From positions 248,001 through 312,000 of the forward strand of contig JACKPA010000002.1 of NCBI GenBank assembly GCA_024233865.1: a DNA stretch of 64,000 bases, given 5' to 3'. The notes under the pieces were generated by a model. That model saw only the letters and a program-made list of their open reading frames with translations, was not told where the DNA came from and ran no database searches. The position numbers were made by a program, and so were the translations under genes. Positions 55,593 through 64,000 of the stretch are shown piece by piece. Position 1 is the first letter of the stretch, and each line of letters opens with the position of its first letter. The DNA is from Leptospiraceae bacterium. GTDB lineage: Bacteria > Spirochaetota > Leptospiria > Leptospirales > Leptospiraceae.

Positions 55593-56696
55593 CTACAGAA
55601 GAATAAAACCTTTAATATATTTTTCAATTTCTTCTTCGGTATGATTGAGAACATACTCAGTATAAGCATCCTTGTTTGAAAAACTATCCAAAAATCTACC
55701 TAGTTTTTGCCCTATTTCCTTTTTTTCTTTGTTTGAGAGGTTATTTAGTATTTTTTCTTTAATAACATGTCTGTATTTATCTGCAACGGTTTTTTGAGTT
55801 CGGTATTCGTTTAACATAACTTCGAGATCGTGTTCTTTGTGAAAGTCTCGAATGGTTTGGAGTTGCAATTGGTGTTTTATCTCCCATGTTATGTCTTTGT
55901 TTTCATTGTTATAAATATACCTATTTTTCCAATAATCCGCAACGGATGGCATCGGATTTCGATTCAACCGAATAAGACCTGTTCGATAGAGGTAACGAAC
56001 AAACGTATTGTAAGATTTCCTTTTCACGTTTCTGGTTCTATTTTCGTTGTTTAGATACTTCCAATCATAAATCCGACCATTGAAATTCGGATTATTCACA
56101 ACAAAATCAACAACTTCTTTAAAAGAAGCAAAGCCCTTGGAATAAACTTTGTAATCAAAACCAAGGTATTCCAGTATTTCTTTTGGACTTTTGGATAATA
56201 CAATATTTCCAATGATATTATCTTCTCTATCTTCATAGTTGATGCTCAATCCCTTTTTGTGTCCTAACTGAACTGCTTTTTTGTCCCAAGCGATTCTACC
56301 CATCAGGTTTCCCAAGTCATTGTAGTCAAAATAAAAATGATACAACTCAAAGTCTTCCAAGCGAGTCAAAATCAAATCAACTTGGTAGTGTTTGCCATAA
56401 ACAAAAGAAACAACATCATCGTTTTTATGAATCAAGTGAGTTTGGAACGTTTTGTATATAAAATTCTGCAAAAACTTAGGATAGAATTCTTTTGTACCGC
56501 TATAACTACTCGGGAGTTCTAACAAGATGTCAATGTCACCAAACGACTTTCTCTTTTTGGATTCATAAAACCTAACGGTTTCTGCCCGACCGATTTCACG
56601 TCTTGAAATAGAAAGCACGTCTTCTTCTACTTTCTGAAATTGATTCCAATCCATTCTCAAAATTTCTGTTTTGTCTTTAAAAAGTCCACCACCCAT
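55593..56696 (-). CDS. DNA polymerase beta-like nucleotidyltransferase, unknown substrate
   Basis: The 367-residue product has the nucleotidyltransferase core in residues about 30-110: RRE.GRAETVRF, KSFGDIDILLE (Asp-x-Asp pair) and YQVDLIL (third Asp), so the catalytic triad is complete. The rest is helical and basic (FVRYLYRTGLIRL, DWKYLNNENRTRNVKRKSYN) without a recognisable domain. The gene is isolated, with AAGGAAG before its start. Phage and mobile-element relatives with this fold exist, but the substrate (nucleic acid end, tRNA, protein) cannot be read from sequence. A MNT-type antitoxin role is unlikely given the length. Confidence 0.6.
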   Translation of the reverse strand: MGGGLFKDKTEILRMDWNQFQKVEEDVLSISRREIGRAETVRFYESKKRKSFGDIDILLELPSSYSGTKEFYPKFLQNFIYKTFQTHLIHKNDDVVSFVYGKHYQVDLILTRLEDFELYHFYFDYNDLGNLMGRIAWDKKAVQLGHKKGLSINYEDREDNIIGNIVLSKSPKEILEYLGFDYKVYSKGFASFKEVVDFVVNNPNFNGRIYDWKYLNNENRTRNVKRKSYNTFVRYLYRTGLIRLNRNPMPSVADYWKNRYIYNNENKDITWEIKHQLQLQTIRDFHKEHDLEVMLNEYRTQKTVADKYRHVIKEKILNNLSNKEKKEIGQKLGRFLDSFSNKDAYTEYVLNHTEEEIEKYIKGFILL

Positions 56697-56904
56697 TCAA
56701 ACTTCCTTTATGTTTGTATTATTATTCCAAACTACACCCGAACTTTTCACCTGTGTAGATTGCCGAATTTGAAGTTCATCAAAAAAAGCCTTTATAAAAA
56801 CATACTATGAATATTTTGATTTATGAGATTAGTTTCGCTTGATTTTAAAAGTTTATCTTAAAAAATAAATCTGAAAATCACTCTGTTTACAATATATCAA
56901 TATT

Positions 56905-57618
56905 ATGTCTACAAAAAAAATAGAAATAAGCAACTTAGGAACAATTCTTTTGGAAAAAAGAAAAGTTAAAAATATCAATATCCGTGTTAGTCCCGAAGGA
57001 ATCAAGGTTACATTGCCATTGTCAGAGAGTTTTAAAAGTGCGGAAGAAGCTGTATTTTCCAAATTAGATTGGATAAAAAAACACTATACCAATACCAAGC
57101 AAATCAAGCAAACTCAGAATTCCTTTTTGGACTCAGACGTATTTTCGACAAGAAACCATACGGTTTATATAAAACCTGAAAATATCCAAGATGTAGTTCT
57201 AAAAAAAGTTAAAAACGAATATACAATTTATTATCCAAGCCATTTTGACCCGAAAGATGCTCGTTTACAAAAGGCAATTCTACACTATCTAACCGAAATT
57301 TATAGACAAGAAGCAAAAGTATTTTTACCAACCAGGGTAGAAAGCCTTGCTTCCATGTTTGGTTTTACATACAAAAGGGTATTTATTAAAAATATGCGTT
57401 CCCGTTGGGGTAGTTGCTCTAGCGTAAATAATATAAATTTGAATTTACATCTACTCAGGCTTCCCAATGAATTGGTTGACTATGTAATTTTGCACGAGTT
57501 GACCCACACAATTCACAAAAATCATAGCCAAAAGTTTTGGAAGCACTTGATTTCCATTCTGCCAAATACAAAAGTTTTGGATAAACAGCTAAGTGATTTT
57601 AGTCCGGTTCGGTTCTAG
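56905..57618 (+). CDS. YgjP-family (DUF45) zinc metallopeptidase-like protein
   Basis: The 237-residue product has the family order: an N-terminal beta region (KNINIRVSPEGIKVTLPL), RVFIKNMRSRWGSCSS in the middle, and the zinc site HELTHTIHKNHSQKFW (HExxH with a third His) near the C-terminus. This is the YgjP/WLM-related M48-type fold, thought to act as a metallopeptidase. There is no signal peptide, so it is cytoplasmic. It ends 4 bp inside lon on the opposite strand, so the two genes overlap tail to tail. Confidence 0.88.
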   Translation: MSTKKIEISNLGTILLEKRKVKNINIRVSPEGIKVTLPLSESFKSAEEAVFSKLDWIKKHYTNTKQIKQTQNSFLDSDVFSTRNHTVYIKPENIQDVVLKKVKNEYTIYYPSHFDPKDARLQKAILHYLTEIYRQEAKVFLPTRVESLASMFGFTYKRVFIKNMRSRWGSCSSVNNINLNLHLLRLPNELVDYVILHELTHTIHKNHSQKFWKHLISILPNTKVLDKQLSDFSPVRF

Positions 57619-60017
57619 GTCACATAGGCAATATCCAATACGTCTCTAAAATAATCCACAAAATGGATTTTGATACCATCCCTAATGTAGCTTGGTAGCT
57701 CATCAAAATCCTTTTGATTTTCCTTAGGCAAGATGAGTTCAAAAATCCCTACTCTTCTGGCAGCAATCGTTTTTTCTCTTACTCCTCCTATAGGCAAAAC
57801 CTTACCTGTGAGAGTTAACTCACCTGTCATGGCAATATCACTACGAACAATTCTTTGTGTTGCAAGTGAATGTAAGGCAAGAGCCATAGTAATTCCGGCA
57901 GAAGGTCCATCCTTTGGTGTTGCTCCGGCTGGAACGTGTAAATGAATAAAGTTTTCATCAAAAAAGTTTTTTAGGCTTTCGTCCTTCCCTATTATGGAAC
58001 GAATATAAGAATAGGCAATTTCGGAGGATTCCCTCATCACATCCCCTAATTGTCCTGTTTGCTTAAACCCGGAACTTTTTCCATGAATTGCATTTGCCTC
58101 AATGTATAGTGTTGTTCCACCTAAAGCTGTATAAGCAAGTCCGAGGGTAACACCAGGAACACCTTTATTGTACAATTCCTCTGTGGAAAAAATTTCTTTT
58201 CCTAAAAATTCCTCTACATTTGCTGAAGTAATAACAATTTTTCCATTTTCTCCTTCCACAGACTTTAAAGTAGCTTTTCTCATAATTTTTTTGATCTGAT
58301 TTTCGAGATTTCTAACACCGGCTTCTCTTGCATACCGATCTATAATTTTAACAAGGGCACCATCCGTTATATCCAATTCATCAACCGTTAAGCCATGATT
58401 TTCCAATTGACGTGGGAGCAGATACTTTTTGGCTATTTGTGTTTTCTCTTCCAAAATATATCCGGATAAACGAATTATCTCCATCCGATCTAACAAAGGC
58501 AGCGGGATTGTATCCAATTGGTTAGCCGTAGCTACAAACAAAACATTGGACAAATCAAAGCGTACATCCAAATAGTGATCCAAAAAGTTTTGATTTTGTT
58601 CAGGATCCAAAACCTCAAGCATAGCCGAAGCAGGGTCACCTTGGAAACTCTTTCCGATTTTGTCAATTTCATCGAGCATTATAACCGGATTGGAAGTTCC
58701 GGCACGTTTGATGCTTTCGATTAGTTTTCCCGGCATTGCACCTATATACGTTCGTCTATGCCCTTTAATTTCGGCTTCGTCTCGCATTCCGCCTAAAGAA
58801 AACCGATAAAATTTCCTCCCCAAAGCAGAGGCAATTGATTTCCCTACGGATGTTTTCCCTACGCCTGGAGGTCCTACAAGCAAGATATTCGACCCGGTGA
58901 GCTTTCCGCGTTTGATAATCGTACTAATAAACTCTAAAATCCTGGATTTTACATCATCCAAACCATAGTGATCGTCATTTAGAACCTGCCTTGCATGAGA
59001 AATATCTTTTACATCTTCAGAATACACTCCCCATGGTAACTGTGTAAGCACATCCAAATACGTTCTAACAACGTTGTATTCAGGCGATACCGGTTCTAAC
59101 ATTTTTAGTTTATCCAACTCGGATTGTATAACCTTTTCCGCTTCATTCGGAAGAACCAAATTTTTTAATCTTCCTTCAAGCTTCTCTATTTCACTTGATT
59201 TATCATCTTTTTCGATTCCCAGCTCTTTTTTTATGATTTTTAACTGCTCTCTTAGGAAAAAGTCTTTCTGCTGCTTAGCCATTTTTTCATCAATTTGTTT
59301 TGTGATCTTTTCCTGTAGCTTATGAACTTCAATTTCCTCTTTTAAATACAGAAGTAAGGTTTTCCCTCTTTCATAGAGGTCAAAAGCTTCTATAATGGAC
59401 TGCAATTTAGCTGATTCGGAAGTCAAAACGGAAGCTATCAAATCCATAATATAACCTGGCTTTTCAAAATTGATGTTTGCCAGGAGCATTTTTAGCTGCT
59501 CTTGAAAAAGAGGGTTCAGCTTCAGAAGGCTTTTAGCAGAGGACATAACCGCCATAGCATAAGCTCTTAGTTCCTCATCCGGTTTAGTGTTTGGCTCATA
59601 ATGGTACTTTACTTCCCATTTTAAAATTGGAGTTAAACTGTGAGTTCTGATAAATTGAAATCGGTGAGTACCCTGGGCTACCACCTGAATAGTATCTTCC
59701 GAGATAGGAATGACTTTATAAATTTTAAGGGCAGTTCCCACCGTATAAAAGCTAGAACTAAATATATCTTGCTCATTCAAGTCCCTTACCAACACAACTC
59801 CAAAGATATTGGTTTGAGATTCCACAGCCGATTTGATGGCATTTATAGATTTTTCTCCGGAAAATATGAGAGGCATTACGATTCCGGGGAAAATTGGTCT
59901 GTCCAAAATAGGCAACACAATTAAATTATCCGGTAAAACCTCAGACACCACAACCAAATCGTTGTTACTTGCATGTTCGGTTTCATTTTCTGGTGTAATA
60001 AATTCTTCTTCACTCAT
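57615..60017 (-). CDS. lon: ATP-dependent protease Lon
   Basis: The 800-residue product has the substrate-binding LAN domain (about 33-230), a coiled coil (EKITKQIDEKMAKQQKDFFL), and an AAA+ module with Walker A GPPGVGKT and Walker B VIMLDEIDK. The C-terminal Ser-Lys protease has Ser706 in DGPSAG and Lys749 in GGVREKT. It degrades misfolded and regulatory proteins in the cytoplasm. It follows the CapA-like gene by 29 bp on the same strand, and no heat-shock promoter is evident in that gap. Confidence 0.96.
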   Translation of the reverse strand: MSEEEFITPENETEHASNNDLVVVSEVLPDNLIVLPILDRPIFPGIVMPLIFSGEKSINAIKSAVESQTNIFGVVLVRDLNEQDIFSSSFYTVGTALKIYKVIPISEDTIQVVAQGTHRFQFIRTHSLTPILKWEVKYHYEPNTKPDEELRAYAMAVMSSAKSLLKLNPLFQEQLKMLLANINFEKPGYIMDLIASVLTSESAKLQSIIEAFDLYERGKTLLLYLKEEIEVHKLQEKITKQIDEKMAKQQKDFFLREQLKIIKKELGIEKDDKSSEIEKLEGRLKNLVLPNEAEKVIQSELDKLKMLEPVSPEYNVVRTYLDVLTQLPWGVYSEDVKDISHARQVLNDDHYGLDDVKSRILEFISTIIKRGKLTGSNILLVGPPGVGKTSVGKSIASALGRKFYRFSLGGMRDEAEIKGHRRTYIGAMPGKLIESIKRAGTSNPVIMLDEIDKIGKSFQGDPASAMLEVLDPEQNQNFLDHYLDVRFDLSNVLFVATANQLDTIPLPLLDRMEIIRLSGYILEEKTQIAKKYLLPRQLENHGLTVDELDITDGALVKIIDRYAREAGVRNLENQIKKIMRKATLKSVEGENGKIVITSANVEEFLGKEIFSTEELYNKGVPGVTLGLAYTALGGTTLYIEANAIHGKSSGFKQTGQLGDVMRESSEIAYSYIRSIIGKDESLKNFFDENFIHLHVPAGATPKDGPSAGITMALALHSLATQRIVRSDIAMTGELTLTGKVLPIGGVREKTIAARRVGIFELILPKENQKDFDELPSYIRDGIKIHFVDYFRDVLDIAYVT

Positions 60018-60046
60018 AATAGTCTGGATACCTCAAATTTTTTTGT

Positions 60047-61069
60047 TTAAAAGTAAACATATCCTCTACCGTTTTTTATTTCAACTTTAGTATTTAGTTT
60101 TTCACTTAAAATTAAGATTTCATACAAAAACATTTCGGATTCACTCTCCGTTAGTGGACGAAATATGTGAGAACCGATTTTTTGAAACTTTCCGTATATG
60201 GGGACTAACTCGCACAATACCAATTCATTTTTTTCAAAATGGAGTATGGCTGCCATGTTATGGTTTAAATTCTGGTTCATGGATCCAAAAATAAAATTGC
60301 CCAGAGAATAAAGAATAATACCGTTTTTGTATTTTTCCACACCCTGCGGAATATGGGGATGATGACCAATAATCACTTTGAAACCGGACTGAATTAACCT
60401 TTTTGCCTGCTGCCTTTGGTATCCTTCCGGTTCTAAGTTATATTCGATTCCCCAATGGACAGAAAGCATTAGAGCATCTTTTTTATTTTTCCGTGCAATA
60501 CCTACCAAACTATCTAATTTATAAGGAGCAACTCCTGGTGTATTAGATGTTGCATATTGTTTTGGTAATCCAATGCTACTCACCGAAACCAATTTAAAAT
60601 CCGAATCCTTTATGGAAAATCGAATAGGTTCCAAAGACTTGCTTAAATTCAAACCGGCTCCTGAATACAATAGCTTATTTATTTCTACATTCTCTATCGT
60701 TTCTTCCAGACCTTTTGCTCCATAATCCATGGCATGATTATTCCCTAAAAAAACGAGATCGATGTTTAGTTTTTTCAGCAAATATAAATCTTTTGGTTCT
60801 CCTCTAAAAACATAAGATTTATTTTCATTCATTTCGTTCTTGGATGAACAGATGGGAGTTTCCAAATTAACCATTCGAAAATCAACCTCCTCCATCAAAG
60901 GGATTAGCTCTTTAATCGGAGCGAATTCACCAAAGTTTTTTCTCGATTTATTCAATCCCCAATCAAACATCACATCTCCAGCAACTAAGATTTTTACTCT
61001 GTCTTGGTTATTTCGATTTTCTGCATGGAGCAAACTACAACAAAGAAAAAAGATAAATACAAAACGCAT
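60047..61069 (-). CDS. Exported CapA-like metallophosphoesterase-fold protein
   Basis: The start is set at ATG 61069 (340 residues), which begins the signal peptide MRFVFIFFLCCSLLHA. A GTG and an ATG just upstream are alternatives. The body has the CapA/PgsA signatures AGDVMFDW, VNLETPI, GNNHAMDYG, SVHWGIEYN, GHHPHIPQGVE and YSLGNFIFG. CapA proteins take part in poly-gamma-glutamate synthesis or, more broadly, are phosphoesterase-like envelope proteins. No capB or capC gene is adjacent, so the classical role is doubtful. Confidence 0.87.
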   Translation of the reverse strand: MRFVFIFFLCCSLLHAENRNNQDRVKILVAGDVMFDWGLNKSRKNFGEFAPIKELIPLMEEVDFRMVNLETPICSSKNEMNENKSYVFRGEPKDLYLLKKLNIDLVFLGNNHAMDYGAKGLEETIENVEINKLLYSGAGLNLSKSLEPIRFSIKDSDFKLVSVSSIGLPKQYATSNTPGVAPYKLDSLVGIARKNKKDALMLSVHWGIEYNLEPEGYQRQQAKRLIQSGFKVIIGHHPHIPQGVEKYKNGIILYSLGNFIFGSMNQNLNHNMAAILHFEKNELVLCELVPIYGKFQKIGSHIFRPLTESESEMFLYEILILSEKLNTKVEIKNGRGYVYF

Positions 61070-61272
61070 ATCAAAAACCATCACCTCAAAAAATCAAAAT
61101 CTAATTCTATGCTATTTTCCAGTGGTTTGTTAGGCAAGCTATTTAATACATTCAAGCCAGGAGCGGTTTTCTGATATTAACCTAGGTAAAATATATTTTA
61201 TGTTTTAATTGTTGATAAAATATACTTGAGAATCATGTCGCATCTATATATTATTATATTTTGAGTAAAATA

Positions 61273-64000
61273 ATGTACACAAAAGAAGAATCTCGAAAAA
61301 AAATTAAAGAATTAACTAAGTCTTTTGAAGCTAAACTTGATTTTATAAAAACATCCAAAGAATACAAAGAAGCACAAATTGAAGATGAATTTATTAAGCC
61401 TCTTTTTAAATACCTAAATTGGAATATAACAAACGAAGGAATTATCAATCCAACTGAGAGAGAGTTTATCGTTCAAGCCCAGGGTAGAAATAGGAAAGAA
61501 CCAGATTATCTTTTGCAATTAGAAAACAAAAGAAGATTCTATATTGAAGCTAAACATACGAAATATGATTTGCATATCAGAACTGATTATATCTGGCAAG
61601 CTTATTCCTATTCTTACTCCACTCAAGTCAGACCTCAATATGAAAAAGTAGACTTTGCACTACTCACGGACTTTGAGGAATTTAGATTTTTTGACTGTAC
61701 ATTTCCAGTGAAAAACCATGAAACCTTAAATAATTACTGCGTACTCGATTGGACTTTTAAAGATTATATTAAAAACTTTGATAAACTTTGGGAATATTTT
61801 GAAAAGGAAAATGTACGAAATGGTTCTCTTGATAAATTATACATTAGTGAAAAAAAGATCAAAGAAAATCGTATACCTCCAGATAGAGCATTCTTAAAAG
61901 ATTTAGACGATGAAAAAAACGGATGGAGAATCAAACTTGCTAAGGATGTAAAGAAATACCTCTCCCCTGACCCCTCTCCTAAAAGGAGAGGGGAGGAAGC
62001 GGAAGCAGAGTTTATAACACAAACAGTTCAACTTATTTTAGATAGGTTTATATTTATTAAGGTTTTGGTTGATAGGGAAATTGAAGAAGACTATATCGAA
62101 AAAATTGTAAATAAATTAAAAAGTATTAAAGATAAAGAAGAAGGAATTGTTTATGAAGAATGTAAAGATGTTTTTGAACAATTGGATAAAACTTATAATG
62201 GAAGTATTTTCACAAGAAGAACAGAATTAGATGCAGTACGTGTTAGCAATAAAGTTCTGTTGGATGTTTTAAAAGATTTCCTTTCTCAAAATTCAAGATA
62301 TAATTTCAAAGTAATTCCAATTGAAATTTTGGGAACAATCTATGAACAATTTTTAGGTAAGGTTGTTATAACGACTGCTAAACAAGCTAAAATTGATTAT
62401 AAACCAGAAGTCCGAAAAGCAGGTGGGGTTTATTATACACCAGCCTATATAGTAGATTATATTGTTAAAAAAACAGTTGAAGAAAAATTACGTAACCTCG
62501 CTTTAAAAGGCGAGGTAAAAATCCAAGATATTTTAGAAATTAAAATTTGTGATCCTGCTTGTGGGTCCGGTTCTTTTTTAATTTCTGCTTACAGTGCTTT
62601 GATTCAGTGGACACTTGAATATTTTAGGAAAAAGATAGAAAGCGCAAACGTAAGGACAGGTTTGAAACCTGTCCTTACAAAGGAAGAAAAGACGCTAGTT
62701 TACCTAGACAATGATGGAAATATTCGTTTAACCTCGAAAATTAAAAGAGATATTTTAAAGTCTTGTATCTATGGTGTAGATATTGATCCACAAGCTGTTG
62801 AAGTTACCAAAATGAGTTTATCTTTGAAAGCTTTAGAAAATACGAATCATTATGAAGTTTATAATGAAAGGACATTATTTCATACGACAATTCCTCCACC
62901 ATTGGAAGGCAATATTAAGTGTGGGAATAGTTTGATCGGTATGGATATTTATGATGGTAAATTACAATTGAATGACAGTGTAGAAAAAATACTAAAACCT
63001 TTTGATTGGAATAGTGAATTTTTGGTTTTTAAGGAAAAGCAAGGGTTTGATGTAGTAATAGGTAATCCTCCCTACATACATCAAAGAGATAATATGATTA
63101 ATGAAATTATAATTGAATACCTAAAGGGTAAATTTATATCTTCTAATTTTCGTCAAAATACTTATACTCTCTTCGTAGAAAAATCTCTTACTTTGTTAAA
63201 TGAAAATGGTTATTTTTCTTTTATTATTCCAAACTATTTTCTTTCGACAGATTTTGATAAAAAATTTAGAGAATTACTTTTTACTAAAAATAAAGTAATT
63301 AGTATACTTGACGTTAAAAACGTATTTGAGCAAGCGACTGTATTTTGTGTAATTTTCGTAATGCAAAAAGGGAAACCTTCAAATTTTATTTCTTACTTTG
63401 AAAGGAAAACATTTTTACCTGCATTATTAAATAATATTACTGATGAAAAGAAATTTATTCCATTAGAGAATAATGATTATAAGTTAAGTTTTGGACAAAT
63501 TACAAAAAAATTTAAAACAATTGGAGATTTTTTTAAAACTTATATGGGTATCGTACCCTATAGAATCGGTTATGGTATACCAAAACAAACAAAAAAATTG
63601 ATACAAGAGAAGTCTTATAATTCTTCAAAAAAAGAAAATAACCATTACTTACCATATTATACAGCTTCAGATATTGGATTTTTTGAAATAAAAAGAAATA
63701 AAGAGTTTATAAAATATGGTAATAATCTTGCAGAACCAAGAAATTTAAATGTTTTTAGTGATCAACGCATTGTTATACAGAGAATTATTGCCTTAAATCC
63801 ACCAAGATTAAAAACTAATATTTTTACTGATAAAGCTGTTGTAAATTCCGATCTAATTACAATAAAACCTATTAAAAAAGAGTATGAAAAGTTTGTTTTG
63901 TTTTTAGCAGCGATAGTATCTTCAAAATATTTTGGTTACCTTCTTTATAACAACAATATTAACTTGCAAAGAAGTATTTATCCAAAAATCAACATGAAAA
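61273..64000 (+). CDS. Type IIG restriction-modification enzyme (fused nuclease-methyltransferase), cut by window edge
   Basis: From ATG 61273 the frame is open to the window end (909 codons). The N-terminus has a PD-(D/E)XK nuclease core, EPDYLLQL...FYIEAKH. The methyltransferase part has the AdoMet motif DPACGSGSFL, GVDIDPQAVEVTKMSL, and the catalytic motif IGNPPYIHQ, so it makes N6-methyladenine. Target-recognition sequence begins near 63520 (GIVPYRIGYGIPK, YYTASDIGF). This Eco57I/LlaG-like layout combines cleavage and modification in one chain. Three in-frame palindromic elements lie inside the gene at 61959, 62495 and 62650, which add residues LSPDPSPKRRGEE, RNLALKGEV and VRTGLKPVLT. The C-terminus is missing because the window ends. 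Confidence 0.88.
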   Translation, partial: MYTKEESRKKIKELTKSFEAKLDFIKTSKEYKEAQIEDEFIKPLFKYLNWNITNEGIINPTEREFIVQAQGRNRKEPDYLLQLENKRRFYIEAKHTKYDLHIRTDYIWQAYSYSYSTQVRPQYEKVDFALLTDFEEFRFFDCTFPVKNHETLNNYCVLDWTFKDYIKNFDKLWEYFEKENVRNGSLDKLYISEKKIKENRIPPDRAFLKDLDDEKNGWRIKLAKDVKKYLSPDPSPKRRGEEAEAEFITQTVQLILDRFIFIKVLVDREIEEDYIEKIVNKLKSIKDKEEGIVYEECKDVFEQLDKTYNGSIFTRRTELDAVRVSNKVLLDVLKDFLSQNSRYNFKVIPIEILGTIYEQFLGKVVITTAKQAKIDYKPEVRKAGGVYYTPAYIVDYIVKKTVEEKLRNLALKGEVKIQDILEIKICDPACGSGSFLISAYSALIQWTLEYFRKKIESANVRTGLKPVLTKEEKTLVYLDNDGNIRLTSKIKRDILKSCIYGVDIDPQAVEVTKMSLSLKALENTNHYEVYNERTLFHTTIPPPLEGNIKCGNSLIGMDIYDGKLQLNDSVEKILKPFDWNSEFLVFKEKQGFDVVIGNPPYIHQRDNMINEIIIEYLKGKFISSNFRQNTYTLFVEKSLTLLNENGYFSFIIPNYFLSTDFDKKFRELLFTKNKVISILDVKNVFEQATVFCVIFVMQKGKPSNFISYFERKTFLPALLNNITDEKKFIPLENNDYKLSFGQITKKFKTIGDFFKTYMGIVPYRIGYGIPKQTKKLIQEKSYNSSKKENNHYLPYYTASDIGFFEIKRNKEFIKYGNNLAEPRNLNVFSDQRIVIQRIIALNPPRLKTNIFTDKAVVNSDLITIKPIKKEYEKFVLFLAAIVSSKYFGYLLYNNNINLQRSIYPKINMK
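61959..61996. repeat. In-frame palindromic element 1 in the type IIG gene
   Basis: CCCCTCTCCT (61971-61980) and AGGAGAGGGG (61984-61993) form a 10-bp stem around an AAA loop, embedded in GC-richer sequence than its surroundings. It encodes part of LSPDPSPKRRGEE. This resembles dispersed palindromic repeats found in many bacterial genomes, including within genes. Confidence 0.8.
62495..62516. repeat. In-frame palindromic element 2 in the type IIG gene
   Basis: ACCTCGC (62495-62501) and GCGAGGT (62510-62516) form a 7-bp stem around TTTAAAAG. It encodes RNLALKGEV, between the YYTPAYIVDYIV block and the AdoMet motif. It is shorter and less certain than the other two elements. Confidence 0.6.
62650..62678. 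repeat. In-frame palindromic element 3 in the type IIG gene
   Basis: Two 14-base arms, GTAAGGACAGGTTT and its exact reverse complement, flank a single G, giving a perfect 29-bp inverted repeat. It encodes VRTGLKPVLT. The arms have higher GC than the gene around them, which supports insertion of a mobile palindrome. Confidence 0.88.

Noticed and set aside
60047..61069. Poly-gamma-glutamate capsule operon
   Set aside because: capB, capC and related genes are absent; only the CapA fold is present.
61959..62678. CRISPR-like repeats
   Set aside because: The three elements differ in sequence and are not evenly spaced; they are palindromic inserts, not an array.

Overview
The window is AT-rich, Gram-negative-type DNA from a spirochaete, most probably a Leptospira relative (order Leptospirales). 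That placement is inference from gene content. It rests on three tandem SpoIIE-type phosphatases with 7-TM sensor heads and TPR tails, a glgE-treS/maltokinase-glgB operon, an exported SH3 protein ending in an 'ETAAARGL'-type tail beside an M48 peptidase, several lipoproteins with relaxed lipoboxes, and type II secretion pseudopilins. No rRNA, tRNA or CRISPR array was seen.

Layout. 1-3.8 kb: end of a type II secretion operon (gspJ, gspK), a response-regulator/histidine-kinase hybrid and a D,D-carboxypeptidase. 3.8-10.7 kb: a decayed defence locus on the minus strand. It holds a type I restriction-modification system in which hsdR, hsdM and hsdS all carry lesions, an Rpn-type nuclease with an in-frame 24-bp tandem repeat and a good internal start, and a truncated VapC with the tail of its antitoxin. 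10.8-15.5 kb (+): rhomboid protease, an unknown protein, a TPR lipoprotein frameshifted at an A10 tract, and a molybdopterin oxidoreductase. 15.5-26.8 kb (-): an apparent operon of three large paralogous sensor phosphatases, then DUF190, Uma2 and metallo-beta-lactamase-fold genes. 27-30.4 kb (-): bacterioferritin and two paralogous exported coiled-coil proteins ending in a Lys/Arg-rich tail plus Cys-Arg-Cys. 30.6-42 kb: SH3 protein and M48 peptidase, then a plus-strand run of envelope genes: a DUF5683-like protein (frameshifted), an exported caspase-fold protein with about 11 C-terminal repeats, two lipoproteins each predicted to be a seven-bladed propeller, a small lipoprotein, and a membrane-anchored phage-tail-collar protein whose frame runs directly into a complete acyl carrier protein.

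42.2-49.7 kb (-): the GlgE alpha-glucan pathway (trehalose to maltose to maltose-1-phosphate to linear and then branched glucan). 49.8-50.6 kb: a heavily degenerate IS1595/ISXO2-type transposase. 51-55.5 kb (+): bifunctional NAD(P)HX repair enzyme, a small membrane protein, a class III cyclase with an extracytoplasmic sensor, and a hemerythrin. 55.6-61 kb: polymerase-beta-like nucleotidyltransferase, YgjP-type metallopeptidase, Lon, and a CapA-like phosphoesterase. 61.3 kb to the end: a type IIG restriction-modification gene, cut by the window edge, carrying three palindromic elements in frame.

The strongest candidates for something new are the caspase/propeller/collar envelope cluster (33-42 kb) with its collar-ACP fusion, the Cys-stapled coiled-coil pair with basic CRC tails, and the Rpn gene with its repeat and internal start. 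Protein identities come from reading translations against remembered family motifs; no database search was run.
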